33,670 bases of DNA from Rhodococcoides fascians A44A (GCF_000760735.1 NZ_JMEX01000008.1:2686400-2720069); one strand, 5' to 3'. Shown: positions 1 to 7,012, numbered from the stretch's first letter. Notes: generated by a model not told the origin, from the letters alone. A program made the numbers and translations.

Positions 1-1
1 G

Positions 2-1126
2 CGTCAGAACCCCGCCGTACTGGCCGACGGAACCCCACTCGATCCGGAACTGGCGCGGCTCATCGCCACCGACGCCCACTGGCAAGGCCTGCTCACCGAA
101 CTCCACGACGTCCTCACCGCCCGAACACCACACACCCAGACACAAGGTGAACCGGCCAAGGCCGACCCTCCCGGCAGCACAGCATCTCCCGACGACACAG
201 TGACTCCCGATGACACAGTGACTCCCGATGGCACAGTGACTTCCGATGACACGGGCCTGGGTGACACCGATACCGCCGACGACGACGAGGCAGCCGATCG
301 GCGACAAAAACAGAGGACAGTGCTCTCCTCCCTACGGATTCGGGTACCACGCCTGATCCACCGCGGCCGGATCCGCCGAGCAGGAACCGTACCCACACCC
401 ACCAGCACACCCACCAACGGCAGAGGTCTGCCCAGCGCCACCGGTCTGCCCAATAGCACTGGTCTGCTCAGTGACACCCTTCGCGCGCAGATCACCGCGA
501 CGCTACTGGCAGCGATCACCGCCGACCCCACCCTCGCTGCAGGACCCCACCCCGACGGCCACGGAGGCGACACCGAACCACCACCCGGCGCCCTGACCTA
601 CCGACCCACCACCGACCTCGCCGCCCGCGTACGCATGACCTACCGCACCTGCACCCACCCCGGATGCGACGTCCCCTCCACCGACTGCGAACTCGACCAC
701 ATCGTCCCCTACAACCACCACACCCCCCACCGCGGCGGATGGACCATCGAGACCAACCTCCACCCCGTCTGCACCGCCCACCACAAACACAAAACCGCCA
801 ACGCAGCCACCGTCGCCTACCTCGCCGGCGGCATCATCCTCTGGACCCACACCACCGGCACCCGCACCCTCACCTTCCCCGAACTCGGATGCCCCACCAC
901 CGCACGCACCCGCCGACACCGGCGACCCCTCCCCGAACCCGACATCACCACACCCACCTGGTGGGAACAACACATGTCCCCCACCACACCCGAACCCACC
1001 ACCGCAGACCTCCGACACGCACCCACCGACACCGCCCGCACCCGAATCCGGCTCCTCCGCCGAAAACTACGACAACACAAAACCATCCAACACCTCCGCG
1101 AACGAAAGAAACCACCACCGTTCTGA
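2..1126 (+). CDS. DUF222/HNH endonuclease domain protein, 5'-truncated by the window
   Basis: The reading frame is open from base 2 to the stop at 1124-1126, so the N-terminus lies outside the window; about 374 residues are visible. The first visible residues (DGTPLDPELARLIATDAHW) resemble the end of the DUF222 (13E12-type) region. A compact HNH nuclease module lies near 640-800: CTHPGCDVP, then CELDHIVPY, then NLHPVCTAHHKHK, with paired cysteines and the HNH histidines present. Between the two is a low-complexity linker with an 18-bp tandem repeat. The family is abundant and multicopy in Rhodococcus and Mycobacterium; its role is not settled, though a mobile or nicking nuclease is often proposed. 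The coding strand is very rich in A and C (ACC, CAC and CGC codons), unlike the next genes. The family call is firm; function is inferred from the HNH fold only. Confidence 0.85.
   Translation, partial: RQNPAVLADGTPLDPELARLIATDAHWQGLLTELHDVLTARTPHTQTQGEPAKADPPGSTASPDDTVTPDDTVTPDGTVTSDDTGLGDTDTADDDEAADRRQKQRTVLSSLRIRVPRLIHRGRIRRAGTVPTPTSTPTNGRGLPSATGLPNSTGLLSDTLRAQITATLLAAITADPTLAAGPHPDGHGGDTEPPPGALTYRPTTDLAARVRMTYRTCTHPGCDVPSTDCELDHIVPYNHHTPHRGGWTIETNLHPVCTAHHKHKTANAATVAYLAGGIILWTHTTGTRTLTFPELGCPTTARTRRHRRPLPEPDITTPTWWEQHMSPTTPEPTTADLRHAPTDTARTRIRLLRRKLRQHKTIQHLRERKKPPPF
188..253 (+). repeat. 18-bp in-frame tandem repeat (about 3.7 units)
   Basis: Units at 188-205, 206-223 and 224-241 read CCCGAYGACACAGTGACT with single-base changes, followed by a partial unit at 242-253. 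Each unit encodes PDDTVT (PDGTVT in the third) in the linker of the HNH protein. Being a multiple of three, copy-number change would keep the frame. Confidence 0.9.
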
Positions 1127-1127
1127 T

Positions 1128-1364
1128 CTACGAAGGCGGTCGATCGTCCTCGGGTACTCGGTATTTGCCGCCGCGGATCACATACACCGCGTATCCGGCG
1201 ATGCCGAGCACGTAGGCGACCGTCGGAGCCGCGAGGACCCACGTCGACACCGACCCGGCGTCGGATCCTGCTGTTCCGGCGACCACGGTCATCCACGTCA
1301 GGAGGGCGATAGTCGCGGCGCCGATCCATTCGAGATCCTCGGCGATCATGCGATGAACGACCAC
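1128..1364 (-). CDS. Small two-helix membrane protein of unknown function
   Basis: This 78-residue frame starts at GTG (1362-1364); an internal ATG at 1347-1349 would give 73 residues. Two hydrophobic segments are visible, roughly residues 13-31 and 43-63, separated by a short polar loop. The C-terminus is charged and probably cytoplasmic (RGGKYRVPEDDRPPS). I do not recognise a named family. It lies downstream of the TetR gene on the same strand, 111 bp away, with its stop 1 bp from the HNH gene's stop in tail-to-tail arrangement. No strong ribosome binding site is visible before either start. The sensible hydropathy pattern supports a real gene, but it could be spurious. Confidence 0.5.
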   Translation of the reverse strand: MVVHRMIAEDLEWIGAATIALLTWMTVVAGTAGSDAGSVSTWVLAAPTVAYVLGIAGYAVYVIRGGKYRVPEDDRPPS

Positions 1365-1475
1365 GGGGATTCCGTTCGAGTGACGGTGCCGGACCCATCG
1401 AAATGTGCCGGGACGTCTCCGTCGGGTGCCGCGGCGACGAAGATGCGTCCCGGCCGTTCCTCATCGCCGACAATT

Positions 1476-2063
1476 CTACGAAGGTGCCCGGTGACCGCTG
1501 ATGCCGGTGGTGAGGAGGGCGGCGAGCTCGGCGTACGCCTGGGAGTCGTCGAGGCCGGTGCGTTCGGAGATCTCACGCGATTGAATGCGCGCCATTGTCG
1601 ATGCGGCGACGTCGGCGACGAATGCGGCATGGACGCTGCGGACTTCACCCGCGGCGGCACCGTCGTCGATCAGGTCTTGAACGCGTTGGGCGGCGAACGC
1701 AGTGTTCTGCTCGTAGATTTCGCGGGCAGGAGGGAAGGCGGCGAGGTCGTCCATGAACTGTCGTGATGCCGGCTGCAGGGCGATTCCCACCGCGGTCAGG
1801 TACGCGGTCAGGCGGTTGCCGAAACCGTCTATCCCGACGATCGCTGACTCGACGCGGTCCGTTGCTCCGCGGAAGAAGTGCACGGTTGCCGCTCGAACGA
1901 GTTGTTCCTTGCTGCCTGCCAGGGTGTAGAGCGTCGATTTGCTGCAGCGGAGGCGTCCCGAGATGTCGTCGAGTGTGAGGTGGGCGAACCCTTCGCTCAA
2001 CAAGAGGTCGACGAGTTGGTCGAACAGTTGGGCACGGCGGGCCGTCGCGTGAGCTGCGGTCAT
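1476..2063 (-). CDS. TetR/AcrR family transcriptional regulator
   Basis: A 195-residue protein, normal TetR size. The N-terminal helix-turn-helix spans about residues 28-55 (LTLDDISGRLRCSKSTLYTL), with the tyrosine and following lysine typical of the recognition end. The rest is a helical ligand-binding domain without a recognisable ligand signature. It is divergent from an acyl-CoA dehydrogenase gene, and the 83 bp between the two starts carry three CAGTACTG palindromes, so it probably represses that gene and itself in response to an acyl-CoA or related ligand. The start is the ATG at 2061-2063; the helix-turn-helix begins at the usual distance from it. The ligand and the dehydrogenase substrate are not determinable from the sequence. 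Confidence 0.9.
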   Translation of the reverse strand: MTAAHATARRAQLFDQLVDLLLSEGFAHLTLDDISGRLRCSKSTLYTLAGSKEQLVRAATVHFFRGATDRVESAIVGIDGFGNRLTAYLTAVGIALQPASRQFMDDLAAFPPAREIYEQNTAFAAQRVQDLIDDGAAAGEVRSVHAAFVADVAASTMARIQSREISERTGLDDSQAYAELAALLTTGISGHRAPS

Positions 2064-2072
2064 GAAGCATGA

Positions 2073-2132
2073 CAGTACTGCAGTGGGCGAGCCAGTATCA
2101 TCTACAGTACTGTGATGGGACCGTCAGTACTG
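2073..2132. promoter_or_regulatory. Three CAGTACTG operator-like palindromes
   Basis: Perfect 8-bp palindromes CAGTACTG occur at 2073-2080, 2105-2112 and 2125-2132. The last two belong to a longer direct repeat CAGTACTGTGA spaced exactly 20 bp apart, two helical turns. They fill the gap between the divergent TetR and acyl-CoA dehydrogenase genes, and the last ends 1 bp before the GAGGAG ribosome binding site of the dehydrogenase. These are the natural candidates for the TetR operator. Confidence 0.65.
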
Positions 2133-2146
2133 TGAGGAGTTCGAAA

Positions 2147-3286
2147 GTGCCTGTCGATCGTTTGTTGCCCACGGAGGAAGCCCGCGACCTCATTCAGCTC
2201 ACGCGCGATGTCGCGGACAAGGTGCTGGATCCCATCGTCGACGAGCACGAGAAGAACGAGACCTATCCCGAAGGTGTGTTCGGCACCCTCGGTGAAGCCG
2301 GGCTGTTGAGCCTCCCGTTCCCGGAGGAGTGGGGCGGCGGTGGCCAGCCGTACGAGGTCTACCTGCAGGTGCTGGAAGAACTGGCGGCCCGCTGGGCGGC
2401 GGTGGCCGTTGCGGTCAGCGTGCACAGCCTCGCGTGCTCCCCGCTGCTGGCGTTCGGAACCGAGGAGCAGAAGCAGCGCTGGCTTCCGGACATGCTGGGC
2501 GGCAGTCTCGTCGGCGCATACAGCTTGTCCGAGCCGCAGGCCGGATCCGACGCCGCCGCGTTGACCTGCAAGGCGACAGCCAAGGACGACGGATACGTCG
2601 TCAACGGCGCCAAGGCGTGGATCACGCACGGCGGTATCGCAGATTTCTACAACCTCTTCGCCCGCACCGGTGAAGGGTCGAAGGGTATTTCCTGCTTCCT
2701 CGTTCCCAAGGATCAGGAGGGGCTCTCCTTCGGCAAGCCGGAGGAGAAGATGGGTCTGCACGCAGTGCCTACCACGTCGGCGAACTACGACAATGCCTTC
2801 GTCTCGGCGGAGCGACGTCTCGGCGCCGAGGGGCAGGGCCTCCAGATCGCCTTCAGCGCACTCGATTCCGGCCGCCTGGGAATTGCTGCGGTTGCCGTGG
2901 GTATCGCCCAGGCAGCCCTGAACGACGCAGTCGCCTACGCCAACGAGCGCACGACGTTCGGCAAGAAGATCGTCGATCATCAGGGCCTCGGGTTCTTGCT
3001 GGCCGACATGACGGCCGCGGTCGACTCCGCGCGGGCCACGTACATCGATGCTGCGCGACGTCGGGACGCCGGGTTGGACTACTCGCGGGGCGCATCCGTC
3101 GCGAAACTCGTCGCAACCGACGCCGCCATGAAGGTCACCACCGACGCGGTCCAGGTGTTCGGCGGGTACGGGTACACGCGGGACTTCCGCGTCGAACGGT
3201 ACATGCGCGACGCCAAGATCACTCAGATCTTCGAGGGCACCAACCAGATTCAGCGCCTTGTCATCGCGCGGAGTCTGCGGAACTGA
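2147..3286 (+). CDS. Acyl-CoA dehydrogenase
   Basis: An FAD flavoenzyme that introduces the alpha-beta double bond into an acyl-CoA thioester, passing electrons to electron-transfer flavoprotein. From the GTG at 2147 the product is 379 residues, the family norm; a GAGGAG at 2134-2139 stands 7 nt upstream, which decides this start over longer frames reading through the operator sites. The N-terminal helical domain, the middle beta-domain (YSLSEPQAGSDAAAL, with WITHGG) and the C-terminal helical domain are all present. The signature GYGYTRDFRVERYMRDAKI and the terminal IFEGTNQIQR are intact; the glutamate in IFEGT, about residue 363, is at the usual catalytic-base position. Short-chain or branched-chain substrates are likely from overall resemblance, but this is inference. 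It is probably controlled by the divergent TetR protein. Confidence 0.93.
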   Translation: MPVDRLLPTEEARDLIQLTRDVADKVLDPIVDEHEKNETYPEGVFGTLGEAGLLSLPFPEEWGGGGQPYEVYLQVLEELAARWAAVAVAVSVHSLACSPLLAFGTEEQKQRWLPDMLGGSLVGAYSLSEPQAGSDAAALTCKATAKDDGYVVNGAKAWITHGGIADFYNLFARTGEGSKGISCFLVPKDQEGLSFGKPEEKMGLHAVPTTSANYDNAFVSAERRLGAEGQGLQIAFSALDSGRLGIAAVAVGIAQAALNDAVAYANERTTFGKKIVDHQGLGFLLADMTAAVDSARATYIDAARRRDAGLDYSRGASVAKLVATDAAMKVTTDAVQVFGGYGYTRDFRVERYMRDAKITQIFEGTNQIQRLVIARSLRN

Positions 3287-3306
3287 TGCCCGCGCGGTGG
3301 ATCCGT

Positions 3307-4107
3307 CTACTGCAGTTCGTGGACGGTCTGCTTCCCTTTGAGCCAGCGATTGGGTAGCCGACCAACCAACTCGCCCAACGGATTCACCGCCTGCGACAAG
3401 ATCTCGACCGAATCCTGCAGGATGTCGATGCTGACGCCCATGCGTTCGATGTTGGGGGCCAGCTGCGACAAGGTTTCGGTCAAGGTCACGAGCTGATCGA
3501 GCGGACCACCCTTCGCGGTCAACCTCTCGATGGCACCGCCCTCGGCGAGCAGCTGTTCCAACAGGCCGCCTTCCTGGGTGGCGCGTTCGATGATGCCGTC
3601 CTCGCGAGTCAGAAGTTCGAGCGGCCCGTCCTTGGCGGTGAGACGTTCGAGGGGGCCGTCGACGGCGGTGATCCGATCGAGAAGTCCGCCGTCGGCAAGC
3701 AGCCGTTCGAGCGGACCGTCCTCGGCGAGCAGCCGGTCCAGCGGTCCGTCGGTGGCGGTCACGCGATCGACGGGTCCGCCGGGTGCCAGCAACCGTTCGA
3801 GCGTGCCTTCCTCCGATGTCAACCTGTCGACGACGCCACCCGGCGCGAGCAGCCGGTCGAGTGGCCCGCCCTCACGCAGTGCGTTGCCCAACGCTCGGTC
3901 GTCCGAGGTGAGCTGACCCAGCTGGGACAGCAGCTGCATCGTGCCGCCCTTGGGATCGGTGAGCGAGGCCAGGTTGGCAGGCGTGGCTGCCCCGGTCTCG
4001 AGAGCGAATCGAGTGGTGGACAGAATCGCCCCCGAGACCTCCAGGGCAGTTTCCGCGATGGCAATCCCAGCGCGTGCAGGCAGTGTGATCGCGGACACCC
4101 AGTTCAT
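3307..4107 (-). CDS. Uncharacterised protein with thirteen 10-residue repeats
   Basis: A 266-residue protein starting at ATG 4105-4107. Residues 1-50 are moderately hydrophobic and alanine-rich, suggesting an amphipathic helix able to sit on a membrane or surface. Residues 80-209 are thirteen uninterrupted decapeptides of the form (D/G)GPL(D/E)RLLAx, with hydrophobic residues at fixed positions and Asp/Glu-Arg pairs. The C-terminal 57 residues are helical and end in a basic stretch (RLPNRWLKGKQ). I recognise no catalytic motif and assign no function; a scaffold, surface-coating or filament-like role would fit the architecture but is speculation. The gene follows sugE on the same strand by 26 bp and has its own possible leaderless promoter. 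It meets the acyl-CoA dehydrogenase tail to tail, 20 bp apart. Confidence 0.8.
   Translation of the reverse strand: MNWVSAITLPARAGIAIAETALEVSGAILSTTRFALETGAATPANLASLTDPKGGTMQLLSQLGQLTSDDRALGNALREGGPLDRLLAPGGVVDRLTSEEGTLERLLAPGGPVDRVTATDGPLDRLLAEDGPLERLLADGGLLDRITAVDGPLERLTAKDGPLELLTREDGIIERATQEGGLLEQLLAEGGAIERLTAKGGPLDQLVTLTETLSQLAPNIERMGVSIDILQDSVEILSQAVNPLGELVGRLPNRWLKGKQTVHELQ
3481..3870 (-). repeat. 30-bp periodic coding repeat, 13 units
   Basis: Thirteen in-register decapeptide units (residues 80-209 of the host protein) give a 30-bp period on the minus strand. Units alternate loosely between GGPLDRLLAP, DGPLERLLAD and DGPLERLTAK types. DNA copies are diverged, so this is an old protein repeat rather than a recent tandem expansion. 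Confidence 0.9.
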
Positions 4108-4110
4108 GGA

Positions 4111-4123
4111 AGTTACTGTAACT
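4111..4123 (-). promoter_or_regulatory. AGTTACTGTAACT palindrome with embedded -10 (TACAGT) of the repeat-protein gene
   Basis: A perfect 6-bp inverted repeat with one central base lies between sugE and the repeat-protein gene. On the minus strand it contains TACAGT (4120-4115), exactly 7 nt before the ATG at 4107, fitting a leaderless promoter. No convincing -35 is seen. A repressor bound here would cover the promoter. Confidence 0.45.
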
Positions 4124-4133
4124 GCTGGATCGG

Positions 4134-4448
4134 TCAGTGCAGCAGCTTCAGCCCGACGACGCAGCCGACGATGCCCACGAGCAGCGCGACCTTGATCCAC
4201 GACGACGATTCGTCGCCCGTGATCATCGCGTAGGCGACGGTGAGGGTTGCGCCGATTCCGACCCAGACGGCGTATGCGGTGCCGACAGGCAGGGTACGCA
4301 TCGCGACGGCCAGGCCGCCCATGCTGGCGACGAGGGCGACACCGAAGACGATCGTGGGAACGGGACGCGAGAAACCGTCGGACTTGCCGAGGGCGGTGGC
4401 CCACACTGCTTCGAGTACGCCGGAGATGACAAGAATGACCCAAGCCAT
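4134..4448 (-). CDS. sugE: SugE/Gdx-type small multidrug resistance protein (guanidinium exporter)
   Basis: A 104-residue, four-helix inner-membrane protein that, in the SugE/Gdx branch of the SMR family, exports guanidinium in exchange for protons as a dual-topology dimer. It aligns along its whole length with E. coli SugE: MAWVILVISGVLEAVWA with the essential membrane glutamate at residue 13, then the hallmark LPVGTAYAVWVGIGA, then a C-terminal VVGLKLLH. The Gdx assignment, rather than EmrE-like multidrug export, is strongly supported by the guanidine-III riboswitch in its leader. A GGGAG at about 4456-4460 lies 8-9 nt before the ATG and directly after the riboswitch, so translation is probably what the switch controls. 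The repeat-protein gene follows 26 bp downstream. Confidence 0.93.
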   Translation of the reverse strand: MAWVILVISGVLEAVWATALGKSDGFSRPVPTIVFGVALVASMGGLAVAMRTLPVGTAYAVWVGIGATLTVAYAMITGDESSSWIKVALLVGIVGCVVGLKLLH

Positions 4449-4464
4449 GAGAAAACACTCCCAT

Positions 4465-4508
4465 GCACCGTCTTGTCGCTGGCCGGGTACGGTGCGCTCG
4501 TCCGCTGG
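4465..4508 (-). promoter_or_regulatory. Guanidine-III riboswitch (ykkC-III) in the sugE leader
   Basis: Read on the minus strand from 4508 to 4465, the leader contains GGACGAG, then CGCACCGTACCCGG, then CCAG, then GACAAGACGGTGC. These blocks and their order match the guanidine-III class as I recall it from the Thermobifida fusca aptamer: the ACGAG element, the GTACCCGG block, the ACAAGACGG block, and the pairing of GCACCGT with ACGGTGC that forms the pseudoknot. The ribosome binding site of sugE follows within a few bases, consistent with sequestration of the Shine-Dalgarno when guanidine is absent. The placement before a guanidinium exporter is the known context of this class. Confidence 0.88.
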
Positions 4509-4534
4509 TCCTACTGTGTCGAATTCAGCAAGAC

Positions 4535-4550
4535 TGGTACTAGGGTACCA
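4535..4550. other. Inverted repeat TGGTAC-TAGG-GTACCA
   Basis: Six-bp perfect arms around a 4-base loop lie immediately after the stop of the TIGR03943-type gene (4551-4553) and about 25 bp upstream of the riboswitch. There is no T-run, so a rho-independent terminator is not supported; an operator or promoter-proximal element of the sugE transcript is as likely. Confidence 0.35.
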
Positions 4551-5228
4551 CTAATAGGCGTACGTGTTCTCGGGTTCGTCGATCTGCTCGACGCCGGTCA
4601 CTGTCATCGTCGGAATGTTGCCCGTCTCCGGGGACGACTCGCCGACGGTTCCACGCACCCGCAGCCACTCGCCCTCCACGTCTCGGTCCAAGTGAATGCG
4701 GATGGATCGCGCGTCGGCAGCGCAGCAGATGATCAGGATGCGCGCCAGATCGACACTGCCGTCCGGGTTCTCCACTCGAATCCCCGTCACGGTGATCTCG
4801 CGATCGTCGAGGCTGCCCGTGCTGTCCCTCGCGGCACGCTGAACGACGTCGAGCAGCGATACTTCAGGCGCCTCGCCGTCGGGCAACGGTGGAAACGCGG
4901 TGCGCTGGACAGGACCGGCCGCGACCACCCGATCCGACACCGACGACACGTCGAGTGCGGGCGGCGCGACGAACAGAACCAACGCCGCCGGAAGAAGCAA
5001 CATCCAGTACGGACGAGAGCTGTGGGCGTGGTCGTCGTCCGCCGGTCCGCCTCGCCGGACGTCGCGAACGATCGCCACCACCGCCAAGCCGACGATGAAA
5101 ATCCCGCTGGCCAGCAGGTAGGGGTGCAGGCTCGGCTTCACGTAGCGCAGAAAGCTTCCGTCCACGGAGATCTTGACCATCGCGCCACCGACGAGCAGAA
5201 GCAGGACGTTCTGCGTCTCCCGCCTCAT
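4551..5228 (-). CDS. TIGR03943 family membrane-anchored protein (YcgQ-like)
   Basis: A 225-residue protein starting at ATG 5226-5228, overlapping the stop of the upstream permease gene by the ATGA arrangement, so the two are translationally coupled. Hydrophobic segments at about residues 7-17, 38-56 and 73-92 anchor it; the rest is a soluble domain with IICCAADARSI, the paired-cysteine motif that characterises TIGR03943/YcgQ proteins, and a small OB-like stretch (WLRVRGTVGE). In Bacillus the homologous pair ycgQ-ycgR has the same order of partners. The role is unknown; the vicinal cysteines and the partner permease suggest metal or thiol handling, which is inference. Confidence 0.82.
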   Translation of the reverse strand: MRRETQNVLLLLVGGAMVKISVDGSFLRYVKPSLHPYLLASGIFIVGLAVVAIVRDVRRGGPADDDHAHSSRPYWMLLLPAALVLFVAPPALDVSSVSDRVVAAGPVQRTAFPPLPDGEAPEVSLLDVVQRAARDSTGSLDDREITVTGIRVENPDGSVDLARILIICCAADARSIRIHLDRDVEGEWLRVRGTVGESSPETGNIPTMTVTGVEQIDEPENTYAY

Positions 5229-6223
5229 CGGGCACCCAGAACGAGAAGCCCGACGGAGGTAGCGCACGCCACCGCGACGACGAAGGTGACCGGGGCGAAT
5301 CGGGCGACGAATCCACGTCCGAAACTGCCCGCCTGCATCGCCATCAGTTTGACGTCGACCGCGGGGCCGACGACGAGGAACACCAGCCGGGGGAGTAGAG
5401 GCAGCATCGACATGCTCGCTGCGACGAAGGCATCGGCCTCCGAACACAACGCGAGAACGACGGCCAGAACTGCCATCACCAGAATCGCCAGGAGCATCTG
5501 CCCGGCGAGGTGTTCGAGGATGGAATCGGGAACGACGATGTGCAGCAGCGCCGCGGCTCCGGCTCCGAGGACGAGGAAGGCGCCCGCCTGCATCAGGTCG
5601 TGTCGTGCGGATTCGGTGAACACTTCCCATTTCGACCGCGAAGAATCGTGGCTGTGATCGGCGAATTTCTTCGTGATCCACTCGGCACGTCCGATTCTGG
5701 CCCACAACCAGCCCATCACCAGGGCAGTGGCCAGCGATGCAAGAAATCTCGCCAACACCATCCGCGGTTCACCGGGGAACGCGACAGCCGTCGACACCAG
5801 CACCACAGGGTTGATGGCAGGTGCGGACAGGAGGAATGCGAGCGCCGCCGACGTCGGCGCACCCTGGTCCATCAGACGCCTGGATACCGGAACGGCGCCG
5901 CATTCGCACCCGGGCAGGGCCATTCCGGCCAGTCCGGAGACACCGACCGCAGCTTTCTCGTCGGCCGGCAGCAGTCGCTCCAGAACCCGCGGCGAGACGA
6001 ACGCGGCGATCGCGCCGCTGACCAGCACGCCGAGCACCAGAAACGGGGTTGCCTGAACGAAGACGCCCAGGAAGATCGTCGCACCTGTTCGGAGCTCGGG
6101 AAAGGAGTTCACCGCCGTGACCAGCTGATCCCGGAACACGATCGCGCACACGAGCAGAAGTGCGAATACGTGCATGGAATTGATGCGGCGGGCCGGACTC
6201 GCCGAGGTGTCCGTCGTCGCCAT
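5225..6223 (-). CDS. DUF318/ArsP_1-type permease (YcgR-like)
   Basis: A 332-residue polytopic membrane protein with about eight predicted helices in two halves separated by a cytoplasmic, charged loop (FADHSHDSSRSKWE). The family fingerprint is plain: LVLGVLVSGAIAAF early, then PGCECGAVPVSRRL with the conserved cysteine pair, and a second-half repeat with CSEADAFVAAS. Members of PF03773 include ArsP, which exports trivalent organoarsenicals, and many uncharacterised permeases. The partner gene downstream overlaps by 4 bp. Its start lies 90 bp from the divergent phoP start, and a PhoP-box-like repeat is in that gap, so control by PhoP is possible. The substrate is unknown. Confidence 0.88.
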   Translation of the reverse strand: MATTDTSASPARRINSMHVFALLLVCAIVFRDQLVTAVNSFPELRTGATIFLGVFVQATPFLVLGVLVSGAIAAFVSPRVLERLLPADEKAAVGVSGLAGMALPGCECGAVPVSRRLMDQGAPTSAALAFLLSAPAINPVVLVSTAVAFPGEPRMVLARFLASLATALVMGWLWARIGRAEWITKKFADHSHDSSRSKWEVFTESARHDLMQAGAFLVLGAGAAALLHIVVPDSILEHLAGQMLLAILVMAVLAVVLALCSEADAFVAASMSMLPLLPRLVFLVVGPAVDVKLMAMQAGSFGRGFVARFAPVTFVVAVACATSVGLLVLGAR

Positions 6224-6252
6224 CGCCGTCCATCATGCACCCCGTGCGGCAC

Positions 6253-6270
6253 TCACAGAAACCTCACAGC
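6253..6270 (+). promoter_or_regulatory. PhoP-box-like direct repeat upstream of phoP
   Basis: TCACAGA, four bases (AACC), then TCACAGC form a 7-bp direct repeat with 4-bp spacing, 11 bp from centre to centre. This equals the recognition site described for mycobacterial PhoP (direct TCACAGC repeats, 4-bp spacer) except for one base. It lies 44 bp upstream of the phoP GTG and 30 bp from the divergent permease start, so it could serve autoregulation of phoP and control of the permease operon. Confidence 0.75.
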
Positions 6271-6313
6271 GAGAGTGCAGCAAGTGCGCAGGCTGCGGGT
6301 CCAGAATGGGTAC

Positions 6314-7012
6314 GTGAGCGAAACACCTGAGGCCCGTGTGCTGGTCGTCGACGACGAACCGACGATTCTGGAACTGCTGTCTGTCAGTCTGCGATTCCAG
6401 GGGTTCGACGTCCAGACCGCATCGTCCGGGCCCGAAGGGCTCGACAAAGCGCGCACCTTCCGTCCCGAAGCGGTCATCCTCGACGTCATGATGCCGGGGA
6501 TGGACGGGTTCGGTCTGCTGCGCAGGCTGCGCGCCGACGGCGTCGACGCGCCCGCGCTGTTCCTGACCGCTCGCGATTCAGTGGAGGACAAGGTCTCGGG
6601 CCTGACGCTCGGCGCCGACGATTACGTCACCAAACCGTTCAGCCTCGAAGAGGTGGTTGCTCGGCTGAGGGTCATTCTGCGTCGATCCGGAAAGACGGAG
6701 GAGACTGCACCGTCGCGAATCTCGTTCGCGGACATCGAACTCGACGACGACACCCACGAGGTGTGGAAGGCAGGCGAGCCGGTTGCACTCTCGCCGACGG
6801 AATTCACGCTGCTCCGGTACTTCATGGTCAACGCGGGCACCGTGCTGAGCAAGCCGCGAATCCTGGATCACGTGTGGCACTACGACTTCGGCGGTGAAGT
6901 CGGTGTCGTCGAATCCTACGTGTCCTATCTGCGCCGCAAGGTGGACACCGGGGACACCAGACTCATCCACACTCTGCGTGGTGTCGGCTACGTCATGCGG
7001 CAGCCGCGGTGA
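6314..7012 (+). CDS. phoP: Two-component response regulator PhoP (OmpR family)
   Basis: A 232-residue DNA-binding response regulator. The receiver domain (about residues 6-122) has the acidic pair in VVDDEP, the phospho-acceptor aspartate at residue 57 in ILDVMMPGMDGFG, the threonine in LTARDS and the lysine in YVTKPF. The winged-helix domain (about 133-230) carries the RYFMVNAGTVLSKPRILDHVW recognition region split around SPTEFTLL. The sequence follows M. tuberculosis PhoP closely through both domains, and the locus has a PhoP-like box in front and a PhoR-type kinase overlapping behind. The GTG at 6314 is chosen because it precedes the conserved EARVLVVDDE at the right distance. In mycobacteria PhoP controls cell-envelope lipid and pH-response genes; the regulon here is unknown. 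Confidence 0.92.
   Translation: MSETPEARVLVVDDEPTILELLSVSLRFQGFDVQTASSGPEGLDKARTFRPEAVILDVMMPGMDGFGLLRRLRADGVDAPALFLTARDSVEDKVSGLTLGADDYVTKPFSLEEVVARLRVILRRSGKTEETAPSRISFADIELDDDTHEVWKAGEPVALSPTEFTLLRYFMVNAGTVLSKPRILDHVWHYDFGGEVGVVESYVSYLRRKVDTGDTRLIHTLRGVGYVMRQPR

Noticed and set aside
4..1018. Minus-strand open frames opposite the HNH gene
   Set aside because: Low-complexity Gly/Val or Ser-rich shadows of the A/C-rich coding strand.
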